A stretch of 64,000 nucleotides of DNA from assembly GCF_030161375.1 (NCBI RefSeq), contig NZ_BSSQ01000028.1, positions 1 through 64,000 of the forward strand. The letters are read 5' to 3'. The position numbers and the translations under genes were made by a program. The DNA is from Paenibacillus glycanilyticus. GTDB taxonomy: Bacteria > Bacillota > Bacilli > Paenibacillales > Paenibacillaceae. The stretch's first letter is position 1, and every line of letters begins with the position of its first letter. Under the pieces are notes generated by a model. The model searched no databases. It worked only from the letters and a program-made list of their open reading frames with translations, and was not told the origin of the DNA. This document shows, piece by piece, positions 25,712 to 32,873 of this stretch.

Positions 25712-26288
25712 TGCTTGTTCCTCCATCTGTGCCGCCAGGCGAATAGCGGTAGATCGTCACTGCCGTATCGCCGTATTTTTGTTTTCTCAACTGTTCGAAT
25801 GGCTCCATATGTTCCGGATACTCGTGGCTTGCGTCGTGCTCCACCACAATGGTCGCGCCCTCTTCGAGCAGCGAACGCTGCGCCAAATCAGCCATCAGCT
25901 CGTCCATATGGGTCAAACGGTAAGGCGGATCCAGGAATACAAGGGAAAACGCTATTCCGCGCTTCTCAAGCAGCTTAAGCGCGCGCTCTGCATCGTTGCG
26001 GTAAATCTCCGCATGTCTACCCATTCCTGCCGCTTCGGTATTTAATTTAATAATATCAATGCTTATTTTTTCTCGGTCGATAAAGATCGTCCGCTCGATG
26101 CCTCTGCTCCAAGCTTCAATACCGAGCCCGCCGGTGCCAGCGAATAAATCGAGTGCCAGGCCACCGTCGAAAAACGGTCCAATCATGCTGAATATCGCTT
26201 CCTTCACCTTATCGGTCGTTGGGCGCGTATTCGTGCCGGGAACCGCCTTCAGCGTGCGGCCTTTTGCCGCTCCCGCAATGACTCTCAC
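25698..26288 (-). CDS. rsmD: 16S rRNA (guanine966-N2)-methyltransferase
   Basis: RsmD methylates G966 in 16S rRNA. The 196-residue protein has the RNA-binding start RVIAGAAKGRTL, the SAM motif LDLFAGTGGLGIEAWSRG (about residue 45) and the catalytic DPPY motif FLDPPYRL (about residue 118). It heads the rsmD-coaD pair. Confidence 0.96.
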   Translation of the reverse strand: MRVIAGAAKGRTLKAVPGTNTRPTTDKVKEAIFSMIGPFFDGGLALDLFAGTGGLGIEAWSRGIERTIFIDREKISIDIIKLNTEAAGMGRHAEIYRNDAERALKLLEKRGIAFSLVFLDPPYRLTHMDELMADLAQRSLLEEGATIVVEHDASHEYPEHMEPFEQLRKQKYGDTAVTIYRYSPGGTDGGTSNADE

Positions 26289-26524
26289 TGCTTATTGCTC
26301 CCTTCCTCTACTGTCGTTGCCTATCGTACCACACTTTACCTTGGATGATAAAGGCATGGGCACCGTTACAAGGAGCCGCATAATATTTTTTTGGCGTAAA
26401 ATGTATAATCGCCCATAAAGCGGACAAGATAAGATCATCGGCGTCGGAAGATGCCGTAGACAACCGCGGAGAAGACTTACGTTTCCCCATAAGCTCTTCG
26501 TCCGGTTTCTCCTCTCCCATGAAA

Positions 26525-26555
26525 GGACGCTCAGAAATGAGCGTCCGATTTTTTT
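26525..26555 (+). terminator. Strong plus-strand terminator without an obvious gene
   Basis: GGACGCTCA and TGAGCGTCC form a perfect 9-bp stem around GAAA, followed by GA and seven T. Nothing on the plus strand within 1 kb upstream needs it (ylbJ ends at 25191). Confidence 0.8.
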
Positions 26556-26832
26556 GTAAAAACCCTTTATTTATAAGGCCTTCTTACAAACCAATCAAGC
26601 GATCTCAAATGAGTTGTCTACCAATTGTCCACCAAATCAAAACCTTCACCAACTTTCACTGCACGGTAAGAGTCGAATCCCTACAGGGACGCCTTTTAAA
26701 CATATAAACCCGCAAAAACCTTGTAAAACAAGGTCTTGCGGGTTTTTTGTTTGATATTATGAAATTCAAGAAACCGATAGCATACGATATGTTTTGAATC
26801 TTTTTTACACATTCTTTCACGAGCGTCCGATT
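26539..26832. repeat. 12-base direct repeats flanking about 270 bases
   Basis: GAGCGTCCGATT occurs at 26539-26550 and again at 26821-26832, each followed by a T-rich run. The first copy is part of a terminator stem, while the second has lost the matching arm, consistent with duplication during an insertion. Confidence 0.5.
26707..26750 (+). terminator. Plus-strand terminator-like hairpin
   Basis: AACCCGCAA...ACCTTG pairs with CAAGGT...TTGCGGGTT across TAAAA with a small internal bulge, followed by a T run. It lies just downstream of the tRNA-like fragment. Confidence 0.7.
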
Positions 26833-26841
26833 CTTTTATAT

Positions 26842-27288
26842 TCACTTCCTATTCAACCTACTGTACAAATACACGACCGAGAAGGCTACAAGGTACGACA
26901 CAAACGTCCAATAGATGTGCCAACCGTTGTCATAGATCACCCTTCCTGCCGCTACAAGCAAATACTCCGCGAACGAAATGCCGACGCTCCACGTCCCAAT
27001 CCACAAGACCGGTGACCAGTTACGCTTCTTCTCGATAAAGTAAATCAGGAAAATCCCCCATACAGGGTACAAACCAAGGTTAAAGGGGATGGCCGAATAA
27101 GATTCATTCGCTTCAAAGACCGGTTTCACAAGCCAGTAGCCATGTTTGACAAAAAAGTCATTAAGAAGAAAAGCCATTAGCGAGCTAATCGGCAACACGC
27201 GAATGACTAATTTTGTTTTATTCGGGATCGGAGCAACAAGGAAGATTAACCACGGAACGATAAATCCGACGATAAAGTTAAATAGCAT
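26842..27288 (-). CDS. Small polytopic membrane protein (CBO0543-like)
   Basis: The 148-residue protein from ATG 27288 (AAGGGTG site upstream) has about five hydrophobic helices: FIVGFIVPWLIFLVAP at the start, then VLPISSLMAFLLND, LGLYPVWGIFLIYF, WIGTWSVGISFAEYLLVA and IYWTFVSYLVAFSVVYLY. The pattern resembles the CBO0543 family of Firmicutes membrane proteins, whose function is unknown. An upstream open extension to 27363 has weaker starts. It stands alone on its strand between the 553-base gap and the L,D-transpeptidase. Confidence 0.7.
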   Translation of the reverse strand: MLFNFIVGFIVPWLIFLVAPIPNKTKLVIRVLPISSLMAFLLNDFFVKHGYWLVKPVFEANESYSAIPFNLGLYPVWGIFLIYFIEKKRNWSPVLWIGTWSVGISFAEYLLVAAGRVIYDNGWHIYWTFVSYLVAFSVVYLYSRLNRK

Positions 27289-27423
27289 ATGTACACCCTT
27301 GCCTGCGCTTTTTCCCATAGTATTCTCAGAAGTCATCCAAATAAGACAACATTTTGTAACCATACGACTTGTCCGGAAATATGTTGGCTATAAGCTAACT
27401 CCAAGAAAAGGTGGTTGCTTCCG

Positions 27424-27762
27424 ATGCCCGTTTACCGCATTATCGTCGATTTGTCGGACCGGATGCTTCATTTGCTTGACGGAAATGTCGTCGTTCACTC
27501 TTATCCCGTCGGGATTGGCCGAATGGTGACGCAAACGCCTACCGGCGAGTTCAAAATCATTAATAAACAGGAAAATCCCGGCGGACCGTTTGGCGTGCTC
27601 TGGATGGGGTTGTCCAAGCCGCATTACGGCATTCACGGGACCAATGATCCTTCATCCATTGGCAGATATGTCTCCCACGGATGTATTCGAATGTATAACG
27701 AGGACGTGCTTGCCTTATCCGATCTTACCCCTGTAGGAACGCGCGTAACGATACGCCCTTGA
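27424..27762 (+). CDS. Minimal L,D-transpeptidase (YkuD family)
   Basis: The 112-residue protein is only a YkuD catalytic domain: the fold starts YRIIVDLSDRMLHLLDG, and the active site reads HGTNDPSSIGRYVSHGCIRMY with the nucleophilic Cys near residue 87. It has no signal peptide and no LysM. Such enzymes make 3-3 peptidoglycan cross-links. The absence of an export signal points to a spore-associated or mother-cell-deposited enzyme, like YkuD of B. subtilis spores. ATG 27424 lies nine bases after AAAGGTGG. Confidence 0.88.
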   Translation: MPVYRIIVDLSDRMLHLLDGNVVVHSYPVGIGRMVTQTPTGEFKIINKQENPGGPFGVLWMGLSKPHYGIHGTNDPSSIGRYVSHGCIRMYNEDVLALSDLTPVGTRVTIRP

Positions 27763-27774
27763 CCCCAAAACAAC

Positions 27775-27809
27775 AAATCGGCAGTCTCTCAGGGGAGATC
27801 TGCCGATTT
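27775..27809. terminator. Bidirectional terminator inside convergent gene ends
   Basis: AAATCGGCAG (27775-27784) and CTGCCGATTT (27800-27809) form a 10-bp stem; the right arm overlaps the last codons of the GH73 gene. Confidence 0.65.
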
Positions 27810-28574
27810 CAGCGTTACCGTCTGGGTCGCTTGCTCCCAAACTGCTTTGCGGTTTAGCGCCGCCGCCAAGTCTCTTACCGCTACATAACCGGTAGAAATG
27901 TCGAGCCTGGAATCAAGCCCCTTGCCATTCACCGTTACCTTGCCGCCTACCCAGTCGATCTCGGCGCCAAGCATCTCTCCAAGCTTGCGGGCTGCCACCC
28001 AGGTTGTCCCACCGTCGTAATAGCCGACAGCCGCGACCAATCCGTCAATTAGAATTGGAATCGTCTGCGAAGACCTGAACAGCGTTGTCGCCGGCGCGGA
28101 GGCAAAAGCGGTATCGTATTGCTTCAGCAAATATTGGTTAATAATGGCCATTATCTTATTCGGATATTGTGGGTCGGTTGCATAACCGCTGACGTACAAA
28201 GCGACTGCTTGCTGTTCGGGAGTTACGGCAGCGCGGACGCGTACATACCGTGAAGTTGCAAAGAGCAGATCTTGGTCTTTCATGAAATGATAGACGCTTT
28301 TGTATGCGCGGAAAGCCGAATTCATGCTCACCTGCATGCCGTTAACGACCTCCCAAGTTCCTTTCACAACGGCTTCTCCATGCCAATACAGATTGGGAAC
28401 GCCGCTTCCCACTTTAATTCCGCCTAAGTTGTACCACGAATGAATCGTGCCGCCGGTTTCCAGAATGCATTGCGCAAGCCGCACGGAAGGGAGTATGGGC
28501 GAGCCTTCGCGTCTAACTTGCAGAACGGTTGGAATTAGCGCACCGATAAATTGAGTTCTTGTTAGAGATGCCAT
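27789..28574 (-). CDS. GH73-type peptidoglycan hydrolase with stalk domain
   Basis: Residues 1-155 match the N-acetylglucosaminidase (FlgJ/GH73) fold: TRTQFIGALIPTVLQV, catalytic Glu in AQCILETGG, then WYNLGGIKVG and YVSGYATDPQYPNKI. Residues 175-260 form a copper-amine-oxidase-N-like 'stalk' domain (IPILIDGLVAAVGYYDGG, VAVRDLAAAL) common in Paenibacillus surface proteins. From ATG 28574 (GGAGGAGG site) it has 261 residues. It has no signal peptide, which is odd for a wall enzyme and suggests phage-derived or mother-cell-lytic use. Confidence 0.85.
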   Translation of the reverse strand: MASLTRTQFIGALIPTVLQVRREGSPILPSVRLAQCILETGGTIHSWYNLGGIKVGSGVPNLYWHGEAVVKGTWEVVNGMQVSMNSAFRAYKSVYHFMKDQDLLFATSRYVRVRAAVTPEQQAVALYVSGYATDPQYPNKIMAIINQYLLKQYDTAFASAPATTLFRSSQTIPILIDGLVAAVGYYDGGTTWVAARKLGEMLGAEIDWVGGKVTVNGKGLDSRLDISTGYVAVRDLAAALNRKAVWEQATQTVTLKSADLP

Positions 28575-28661
28575 CTTGTCCTCCTCCTTCCCATGAAACA
28601 ATCATACTAAAGTTTATGGATTCTTGATCCAATAGGTAACGGTTACTGCCGTGCCTGAAAT

Positions 28662-28706
28662 AAAAAACTCCGTTAAGCCCACGGCCATGCCGGGGTTTAA
28701 CGGAGT
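28662..28706 (-). terminator. Terminator of the thiamine transport operon
   Basis: ACTCCGTTAA pairs with TTAACGGAGT with extra inner pairs, followed on the minus strand by TTTTTT. It lies nine bases after the TatD-like gene. Confidence 0.85.
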
Positions 28707-28714
28707 ACACTCCT

Positions 28715-29515
28715 CTATATTTCGTAGAATCCGCGCGTGTTGCGAAGCAGCTTCTCCCGGACTTCCTGTTCGGGGAGCCGTTTAATCGCAGCGATGTGCG
28801 AACAAACGTCAAATACCATTTCCGGCACTGTCGCGCGGCCTTCGTAAGGACCTTCAAAAGGCCAAGGACCATCCGTCTCCACCATCAATTGCTCCAGAGG
28901 GTATCGCTCGACTAACTGCCGAATCTCCTCCTCATAAGCAACATCCGGAGTAATCGAAATGAGATAACCAAGCCGGATCATCCGTTCAACCGTTGCTTCA
29001 TCCCCTTTGAACCAATGGAAATGAACCTTCTTCACCTGATGCCGCTCCATGATATCGCAAGCTTTTGCCCCATCCTCATAGACCGCATGAAGAACGATTG
29101 GCCGGTCAAGTTCCGCCGCGAGCGCTGCGAATTGGTCAAGCAGCGCAATGTACGGCGCTTCGTCAAACGGCGTTCCGCTTTCTTCCGCGGAAGTTCTATC
29201 GTAATAAGGCAAACCCACTTCACCGATGGCGAACGATTCCCCCGCTTCATGTTGTGCCCAAATCCACGCAAACAGCTCATCTTTATGCTCGTCCGAGAGA
29301 ATGGGCTGCTCGGGATGAAACCCGTAAGCGGGAATCACGCGTCCAGGAAACTTCTCCGCCAGAAGAGCCTGTATCTTGCAGGACTCCAGATGCATGGACA
29401 CCGCCACAACCGCCTCAATACCTGCCTGAAAAGCTTGCTCAAGCATGAACAGCCTGTTTTGATCTTCATATAGATCCACATGAATATGGGCATCAATAGC
29501 CTTCTTTTGCTGCAT
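28715..29515 (-). CDS. TatD-family metal-dependent hydrolase at the end of the thiamine operon
   Basis: The protein is a TIM-barrel metallohydrolase of the TatD family: metal ligands HIH in IDAHIHVDLY at the start, Glu in FAIGEVGLPYYDRT, and VETDGPWPFEGP near the end. TatD proteins are usually described as 3'-5' exonucleases, but the family is broad. I choose ATG 29515 (AGAGGAA six bases upstream, 266 residues); an ATG at 29545 overlapping the ABC ATPase stop is also possible. Tight linkage to a TPP-riboswitch transporter suggests a role in processing an imported thiamine-related compound, which is inference. Confidence 0.85.
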   Translation of the reverse strand: MQQKKAIDAHIHVDLYEDQNRLFMLEQAFQAGIEAVVAVSMHLESCKIQALLAEKFPGRVIPAYGFHPEQPILSDEHKDELFAWIWAQHEAGESFAIGEVGLPYYDRTSAEESGTPFDEAPYIALLDQFAALAAELDRPIVLHAVYEDGAKACDIMERHQVKKVHFHWFKGDEATVERMIRLGYLISITPDVAYEEEIRQLVERYPLEQLMVETDGPWPFEGPYEGRATVPEMVFDVCSHIAAIKRLPEQEVREKLLRNTRGFYEI

Positions 29516-29541
29516 GCGCGGTTCCTCTTTTCCGTCTTTGC

Positions 29542-30291
29542 TCATTGAAGCAGGTCCTGAATCTGTTGCTTCAATTCATTAAACAACGGTTCCTTCCATA
29601 GCTGCGGGGAACGAGGTCTTGCGAATGGTACCTCGATCTCTTCCAATAGGACAGCGGGAGCGGAAGACAATACCATAATTCGGTCGGACAACAGCAAAGC
29701 TTCTTCGATACTATGCGTAACTAGCAGGACGGACCGCTTGTTCTGCTCCCATATTTCCATGAGCCAACGCTGCATCTGTTGTCTGGTTAACGCGTCCAGC
29801 GCGCCAAACGGTTCATCCAGAAGCATGAGCGGCTGAGGAGACAACAGCGCCCGCAAAAAAGATACTCGCTGCTGCATGCCGCCTGATAAGACATGCGGAT
29901 AGGAATCCGCATATTCCAACAGACCAATCCGATCCAGCCATTCCCGAGCCGCTATGCCCGAAGCTTTCCGTTCCACGCCTGCAACCTGAAGCGCAAGCTC
30001 GATATTGGCGGCAACCGATCGCCAAGGCATAAGAGAGGCCTGTTGCGGCATATAAGCAATATGTCCGCGGCTCCCTGTCGTAGGTTTTCCGCTGATCCAC
30101 ACTTCTCCTGAGGTTGGTTTTTCCAGACCGCCGATCAACTGGAACAACGTTGTTTTGCCGCTGCCGGAAGGGCCGATAATGGAGACGAATTCATTCTCGG
30201 CCACCGTGAACGACAAGCCGTCCAGCACCTGTTTGCTGCCGGAATCAAACGATTTATAAATGTCTTTCAATTCTAATGCAGATGTGCTCAT
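29542..30291 (-). CDS. ABC transporter ATPase, ThiZ-like
   Basis: The ATP-binding subunit of the nitrate/taurine/pyrimidine type importer has Walker A GPSGSGKTT, Q-loop AYMPQQASLMPW, signature LSGGMQQRVSFLRAL and Walker B LMLLDEPFGALD. From ATG 30291 (GGGAGAGG site) it has 249 residues; the start overlaps the permease stop (ATGA), indicating coupling. Context and riboswitch assign the substrate to thiamine or its pyrimidine precursors, as in ThiXYZ of Bacillus halodurans. Confidence 0.93.
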   Translation of the reverse strand: MSTSALELKDIYKSFDSGSKQVLDGLSFTVAENEFVSIIGPSGSGKTTLFQLIGGLEKPTSGEVWISGKPTTGSRGHIAYMPQQASLMPWRSVAANIELALQVAGVERKASGIAAREWLDRIGLLEYADSYPHVLSGGMQQRVSFLRALLSPQPLMLLDEPFGALDALTRQQMQRWLMEIWEQNKRSVLLVTHSIEEALLLSDRIMVLSSAPAVLLEEIEVPFARPRSPQLWKEPLFNELKQQIQDLLQ

Positions 30292-31070
30292 GAACGTACC
30301 TCTCCCTTCACGGGCCGCCACCGGATAACCAACTTCTCGACGAGCGCAACAAGGCCGTATAAGGCTAGGCTGAGCAAGACGATCAGAACAACGGACGCGA
30401 ACACCCTTGCCGGTTCATACCCTTTGGATGAAAGAATCATATAATGGCCTAATCCCTTGTCCGCGCCTAACCATTCGGCGACCACCGCGCTGAGAACCGC
30501 ATACGAGGCGGCGATTTTGAGTCCGGAAAATAGATGCGTAACCGCATTGGGAAGCTCCAATCGCATAAACAGCTGCCACTTGCCCGCTCCAATCATTTGC
30601 ATATAATTGCGAAGCGTAGGATCCGTATCCTTGAACCCGTTCAGCATGGCAACCGACACCGGGAAGAAACAAACGATCCAGACCAGTATCAGCTTCGGAA
30701 GCACGCCGTAGCCCAGCCAGATCGTCAAGATTGGTCCGATTGCGATGACCGGTACGTTCTGAGTGACGACAAGCAGCGGATATACCGCCTTACGTACAAT
30801 CGGAATCAAATGAAGAATGGCGGCTAGCGCAAATCCGGCCAACGCGCCTCCCGCAAATCCGATCAAGGCCAGGCTTACCGTTGCGGAGGCGTTATCCATC
30901 AAACGCGGCCATACTTCGGCCATTTCTTTCACAATCGTAATCGGCGATGGCAGCTGCCACTCCGGTACAAGGCCGCTGTCTACCGATAGCTGCCAAGCGG
31001 CAAGCAGAATAAGGACAAGCAGAGCAGAAGGCCAAATCGCATGCAGGCTTCTCCGGCCCTTATTGCCCAT
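30288..31070 (-). CDS. ABC transporter permease, ThiX-like
   Basis: The protein is an inner-membrane permease of the SsuC/TauC class with about six membrane helices. The coupling motif is near residue 170 (MQMIGAGKWQLFMRLELPNAVTHLFSGLK in pieces: GAGKWQLF, LELPNA), which contacts the ATPase. From ATG 31070 it has 260 residues and overlaps the upstream thiamine-binding gene by 11 bases. Confidence 0.92.
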   Translation of the reverse strand: MGNKGRRSLHAIWPSALLVLILLAAWQLSVDSGLVPEWQLPSPITIVKEMAEVWPRLMDNASATVSLALIGFAGGALAGFALAAILHLIPIVRKAVYPLLVVTQNVPVIAIGPILTIWLGYGVLPKLILVWIVCFFPVSVAMLNGFKDTDPTLRNYMQMIGAGKWQLFMRLELPNAVTHLFSGLKIAASYAVLSAVVAEWLGADKGLGHYMILSSKGYEPARVFASVVLIVLLSLALYGLVALVEKLVIRWRPVKGEVRS

Positions 31071-31362
31071 CCGGATATTTCTCCAATAAACGGCCCATAG
31101 AAGCGCCATTAGCAGGATTGAAATAAACTTTTACTTGCGAAATGACAGATGGACAACCCATTTCCGTCATCGCTTCATTCATCGACTGAACAATTTCAAA
31201 CAGCTGCGGCAACTCGCCTTCCATCGTTGTCTCCAGCGGCGCTACACGGTAAGGCACCCCGGATGCCTTAATGATTTCGATCGCGCGGTCAACGTAAGGA
31301 ATTACGCTGTCTCCGTTTGGGGTTGTCGGTAATATTTGAATGCTTACAAGCGCATTAGCCAT
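31060..31362 (-). CDS. Thiamine-binding MTH1187/YkoF-like protein
   Basis: The 100-residue protein has the MTH1187 (DUF77) ferredoxin-like fold: ALVSIQILPTTPNG, YVDRAIEIIKASGVPYRVAPLETTMEGE. Homologues (a YkoF half) bind thiamine or its pyrimidine moiety as homotetramers in the cytoplasm. It sits between the binding-protein and permease genes of a TPP-riboswitch operon, which fits a role in ligand sensing or buffering. Confidence 0.9.
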   Translation of the reverse strand: MANALVSIQILPTTPNGDSVIPYVDRAIEIIKASGVPYRVAPLETTMEGELPQLFEIVQSMNEAMTEMGCPSVISQVKVYFNPANGASMGRLLEKYPDGQ

Positions 31363-31412
31363 AATCGTCAGCTCTCCTCTTCCTTATCTCGTCTTGTCCT
31401 CTTTATTCCCAA

Positions 31413-32447
31413 TTAAGCTTGCGGCAAAAAGTCGTTCGTGAACGCTTTGTCCGCATCCAGCTCTTTCTCAAGCAGCTTGTGCTCAAACATCCATTGCGAA
31501 TAGTTGACCCATACCTCTTTCTTCTGGATCCCCCACTGCGACGCATCGTCCGTATATTTCGGACTTAGCCACTTCTGGCTTGCCCGCACCAAATCCGCGT
31601 TCAAGTCCGGTTCTGCCTTAATAAGCACTTCGGCCGCGTCCTCCGGATGATCAATAGCATACTGATACCCTTTTGCCGCCCCTGCAACAAAAGCTTTCAC
31701 GATCTCCGGTTTCTCGGCAACCATCTTCTCGCTTGTCTCAAGCAGCGGCGTATAATAATCCAGCTTGTTGCTGTAATCGGTCAAATAAACCATATTCAGC
31801 TTCTCGCCGCGAAGCTCGGCTTCTACGCCAGTCCATGCATAATAGATCCACGCAAAATCAATGTCGCGCTTCACCGCCGTGAAAAAATCCGTGTCGCCGA
31901 TGCTCAGCATTTTCACTTTGGATACATCCGCGTTTTCTTCCTGCATGAGCGAGCCGATTACGGCTTCCTCTACCGGCGCTCCCCAGCCGCCATACGTTTT
32001 GCCTTCGAACTTCTTAGGTGAATCGATTCCTTTGGATACGGGAGAAGCAAATCCCGATGTATTATGCTGGATAACAGCGGCAACGGACACGAGCGGTACG
32101 CCGGCGATCCGCGCCATCGTGAGCGATTCCTGATAACCTACGCCAAACTCGGCACCGCCGGAAGCAACCATTTTATCCGCACCGTCCTGGCCGGGCTGAA
32201 TAATCTCCACGTCAAGTCCCTGTTCTTTGAAATAACCTTTGTCGCGCGCAACGTACAAGCCGGTATGATTCGTGTTAGGCGTCCAGTCGAGCACAACCTT
32301 CACTTTGGTCAACGGCTTGTCTCCGCCGCCCGCCGGAGCTTCCGATGCCTCATTCTTGTTATTGCCCGATCCGCATGACGCCAGAAGCATAACAACTGCC
32401 AACATCGCCGCAATAACCGCTAATCCTTTTTTTGTCCCTGTCCTCAT
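31413..32447 (-). CDS. Substrate-binding lipoprotein, ThiY-like (NMT1/THI5 fold)
   Basis: The 344-residue lipoprotein starts with a signal peptide and lipobox LLASCG (Cys about 26), then the NMT1/THI5-like domain (VKVVLDWTPNTNHTGLYVARDKGYF). The WTPNTNHTG motif is typical of pyrimidine-binding ThiY proteins. The ligand is probably HMP or formylaminopyrimidine rather than a nitrate or sulfonate. The start is ATG 32447 behind GGGAGAG. Expression is controlled by the upstream TPP riboswitch. Confidence 0.94.
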   Translation of the reverse strand: MRTGTKKGLAVIAAMLAVVMLLASCGSGNNKNEASEAPAGGGDKPLTKVKVVLDWTPNTNHTGLYVARDKGYFKEQGLDVEIIQPGQDGADKMVASGGAEFGVGYQESLTMARIAGVPLVSVAAVIQHNTSGFASPVSKGIDSPKKFEGKTYGGWGAPVEEAVIGSLMQEENADVSKVKMLSIGDTDFFTAVKRDIDFAWIYYAWTGVEAELRGEKLNMVYLTDYSNKLDYYTPLLETSEKMVAEKPEIVKAFVAGAAKGYQYAIDHPEDAAEVLIKAEPDLNADLVRASQKWLSPKYTDDASQWGIQKKEVWVNYSQWMFEHKLLEKELDADKAFTNDFLPQA

Positions 32448-32508
32448 CTGTCTCTCTCCCTTTCTCTCTACAACCGTCATGACGTTTGCTTCACCTGTCT
32501 GCCGCAAT

Positions 32509-32537
32509 AAAAAAAGGCCCTCCGATTCCGGAGGACC
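32509..32537 (-). terminator. Riboswitch expression-platform terminator
   Basis: GGTCCTCCG pairs with CGGAGGGCC (minus strand, 9 bp with one G-U), followed by seven U, 70-100 bases downstream of the TPP aptamer and before the first gene. High TPP should favour this terminator. Confidence 0.85.
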
Positions 32538-32606
32538 ATACATTTCGTCAGCTATGTATATAGACTTACCCGTTCCTATCTCAAATAGGAGGCAAACCTA
32601 TATCAT

Positions 32607-32698
32607 CATTTCCTACGCTGGCATTATCCAGATCAGGTATAAGGGTCGGGATTTTCTGCGGAATCCCCTCTCAGCTAGCCTCAACCAGCTCCCCGTTA
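32607..32698 (-). ncRNA. TPP riboswitch (THI element)
   Basis: On the minus strand the diagnostic blocks appear in order: GGGGAGCT, GCTGAGAGGGG, GACCCTTATACCTGATCTGGATAATGCCAGCGTAGGAA (in pieces ACCTGATCTGG and AATGCCAGCGTAGGAA). These are the conserved TPP-binding cores. It controls the five downstream genes from the binding protein to the TatD-like hydrolase. Confidence 0.97.
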
Positions 32699-32723
32699 CT
32701 ATTCAATTACGTCAATAAACAAT

Positions 32724-32729
32724 ATTATA
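32724..32729 (-). promoter_or_regulatory. Probable -10 of the riboswitch operon
   Basis: TATAAT on the minus strand, placing the start about 20 bases before the aptamer. No clear -35 is present. Confidence 0.5.
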
Positions 32730-32873
32730 ACCCTTCTGGCCAAAAAAGCCAGCTTATTTAGTCATACGCCGTTTTTTTGCCTCTAGTAGGTTGTTGTCCT
32801 TATAGCCTGGCAATTGGCATGAATAGTATGTAGTCGAGTGCATATCCGCTAATATCGAGAGGATTGAACCGGG

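Larger units (their letters stand above)
26289..26841. other. 553-base non-coding stretch with repeats and terminators
   Basis: No convincing gene was found. The stretch contains two plus-strand terminator-like hairpins (26525, 26707), a 12-base direct repeat at 26539 and 26821, a tandem TTGTCTACCAA/TTGTCCACCAA at about 26613-26635, and a tRNA T-arm-like piece GAGTCGAATCCCTACAGGGACGCC at about 26670-26694. A 70-codon open frame on the minus strand (26308-26520) lacks a good start site and is left uncalled. See the findings for a possible recombination scar. Confidence 0.5.

Noticed and set aside
26308..26520. 70-codon minus-strand open frame
   Set aside because: Weak start context, low-complexity start and an abrupt end in a region of repeats; not enough to call a gene.
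26670..26694. tRNA gene
   Set aside because: Only a T-arm-like piece exists; the T stem does not pair (GTAAG versus TCCCT), and no anticodon or acceptor arms are found upstream.
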